The position numbers and the translations under genes are program-made. Below, piece by piece: positions 63,580 through 64,000 of a stretch of 64,000 bases of DNA. The notes under the pieces were generated by a model. That model was not told where the DNA came from, did no database searches, and was given only the letters and a program-made list of their open reading frames with translations. Source of the stretch: Pseudofabraea citricarpa (lineage: Eukaryota > Ascomycota > Leotiomycetes > Helotiales > Dermateaceae); assembly GCA_029641185.1 (NCBI GenBank), contig JAPWGK010000037.1, positions 1 through 64,000 of the forward strand. The letters are read 5' to 3'. The first letter of the stretch is position 1; each line of letters begins with the position of its first letter.

Positions 63580-64000
63580 AGAGAGGGGAAGAGGGGAGGA
63601 AAATTGCATGGCCTTAGTTGTATGAATAGGGATGGGAAATGGGAAATGGGAATGGGACATCCCTTTTAACATCTTACCCCGGCTCCAAATTCCTGCTCTC
63701 GTTTTCTATCTTGTTGGTATACTCTCTTTGGCTTTCTGGTTTAAAACACCCTTCTCTTTGGCACGTTGAGGGCCCTGGGGTTTTCTCGTTCTCGAGTGAG
63801 TCGGTGACTGACTAAGTGAAGGATGGTGGAAGGTCCTTGCTGCTACTTCATCCAGATTCCTTTCTGTCATGTCCACCCATCTCTGTCTTCACACACACTC
63901 TCTCTCCATATCCTGCCAAGTGGCATTCTCACCCCTCACCTCTTGCCTTGCCATTCGAGTGAATCACTCTCATCTTGCTTGATATAATTAGTCAGTCACA
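63580..64000. other. Intergenic/3' region, no gene seen
   Basis: Pyrimidine-rich, normal-composition DNA after the stop at 63579, including an ACACACACTCTCTCTC stretch near 63890. It presumably holds the 3' untranslated region and possibly the promoter of a gene beyond the window. No coding signal was found. Confidence 0.5.

Noticed and set aside
62879..63625. 248-codon frame inside the Gln/Asn-rich gene
   Set aside because: It is a shifted-frame shadow of the Gln/Asn-rich gene, with Ser/Arg/His-biased repeats produced by CAA/CAG codons.
60596..64000. Biosynthetic or terpene-catabolic gene cluster around the AtuA-like gene
   Set aside because: Neighbours are a PLD-like protein, a small membrane protein and a Gln/Asn-rich protein, none of which belongs to a known terpene or secondary-metabolite pathway.

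Overview
The window is nuclear DNA of a filamentous ascomycete (Pezizomycotina-like). The right end has fungal genes with short introns (45-155 bp, GT...AG, CTAAC-type branch sites). The left 55.8 kb is an AT-rich isochore with the hallmark of repeat-induced point mutation (RIP): CpA and its complement TpG are almost absent, while C survives mainly in CpT, CpC and CpG. Because TpG is gone there are almost no ATG/TTG/CTG/GTG starts, no TGA, and no Trp or Cys codons. The isochore therefore looks ORF-free even where decayed coding frames can still be followed. I cannot name the species.

Layout of the isochore. 1-3905: unassigned decayed DNA. 3906-7707: minus-strand, 3'-truncated Ty3/gypsy element (family A), carrying a 683-bp TIR element at 4010-4692. 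7708-19586: decayed, unassigned, with tandem repeats. 19587-32982: complete family-A chromovirus with two 349-bp LTRs, split by a complete family-B chromovirus (20211-26546, 347-bp LTRs) and by a second TIR element (30820-31547). 32983-37230: decayed coding-like DNA with a 253-codon leucine-heptad repeat frame. 37231-44345: a 37/38-bp minisatellite split by a second complete family-B element (37672-44010). 44346-55800: more repeats, a decayed gene with P-loop/helicase-like motifs (about 45.5-49.9 kb), a purine tract, a 36-bp minisatellite and a third TIR-element terminus. Insertion order is readable: A before B1 and before the TIR elements; the minisatellite before B2.

At about 55.80-55.86 kb the composition changes within some tens of bases to ordinary gene-bearing DNA. 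This segment holds an intact phospholipase-D-superfamily gene (56369-57823), a six-exon AtuA/DUF1446 gene (58129-60579, 663 aa), a small single-pass membrane protein gene on the minus strand whose stop lies 16 bp from the AtuA stop (60596-61099), and an intronless Gln/Asn-rich fungal protein gene (62203-63579). They do not form an obvious pathway or metabolite cluster.

I saw no tRNA, rRNA, CRISPR or plasmid features. The most notable signals are the TIR element whose CpA/TpG-rich core survives inside saturated RIP, the long leucine-heptad repeat frame, and the decayed P-loop gene.
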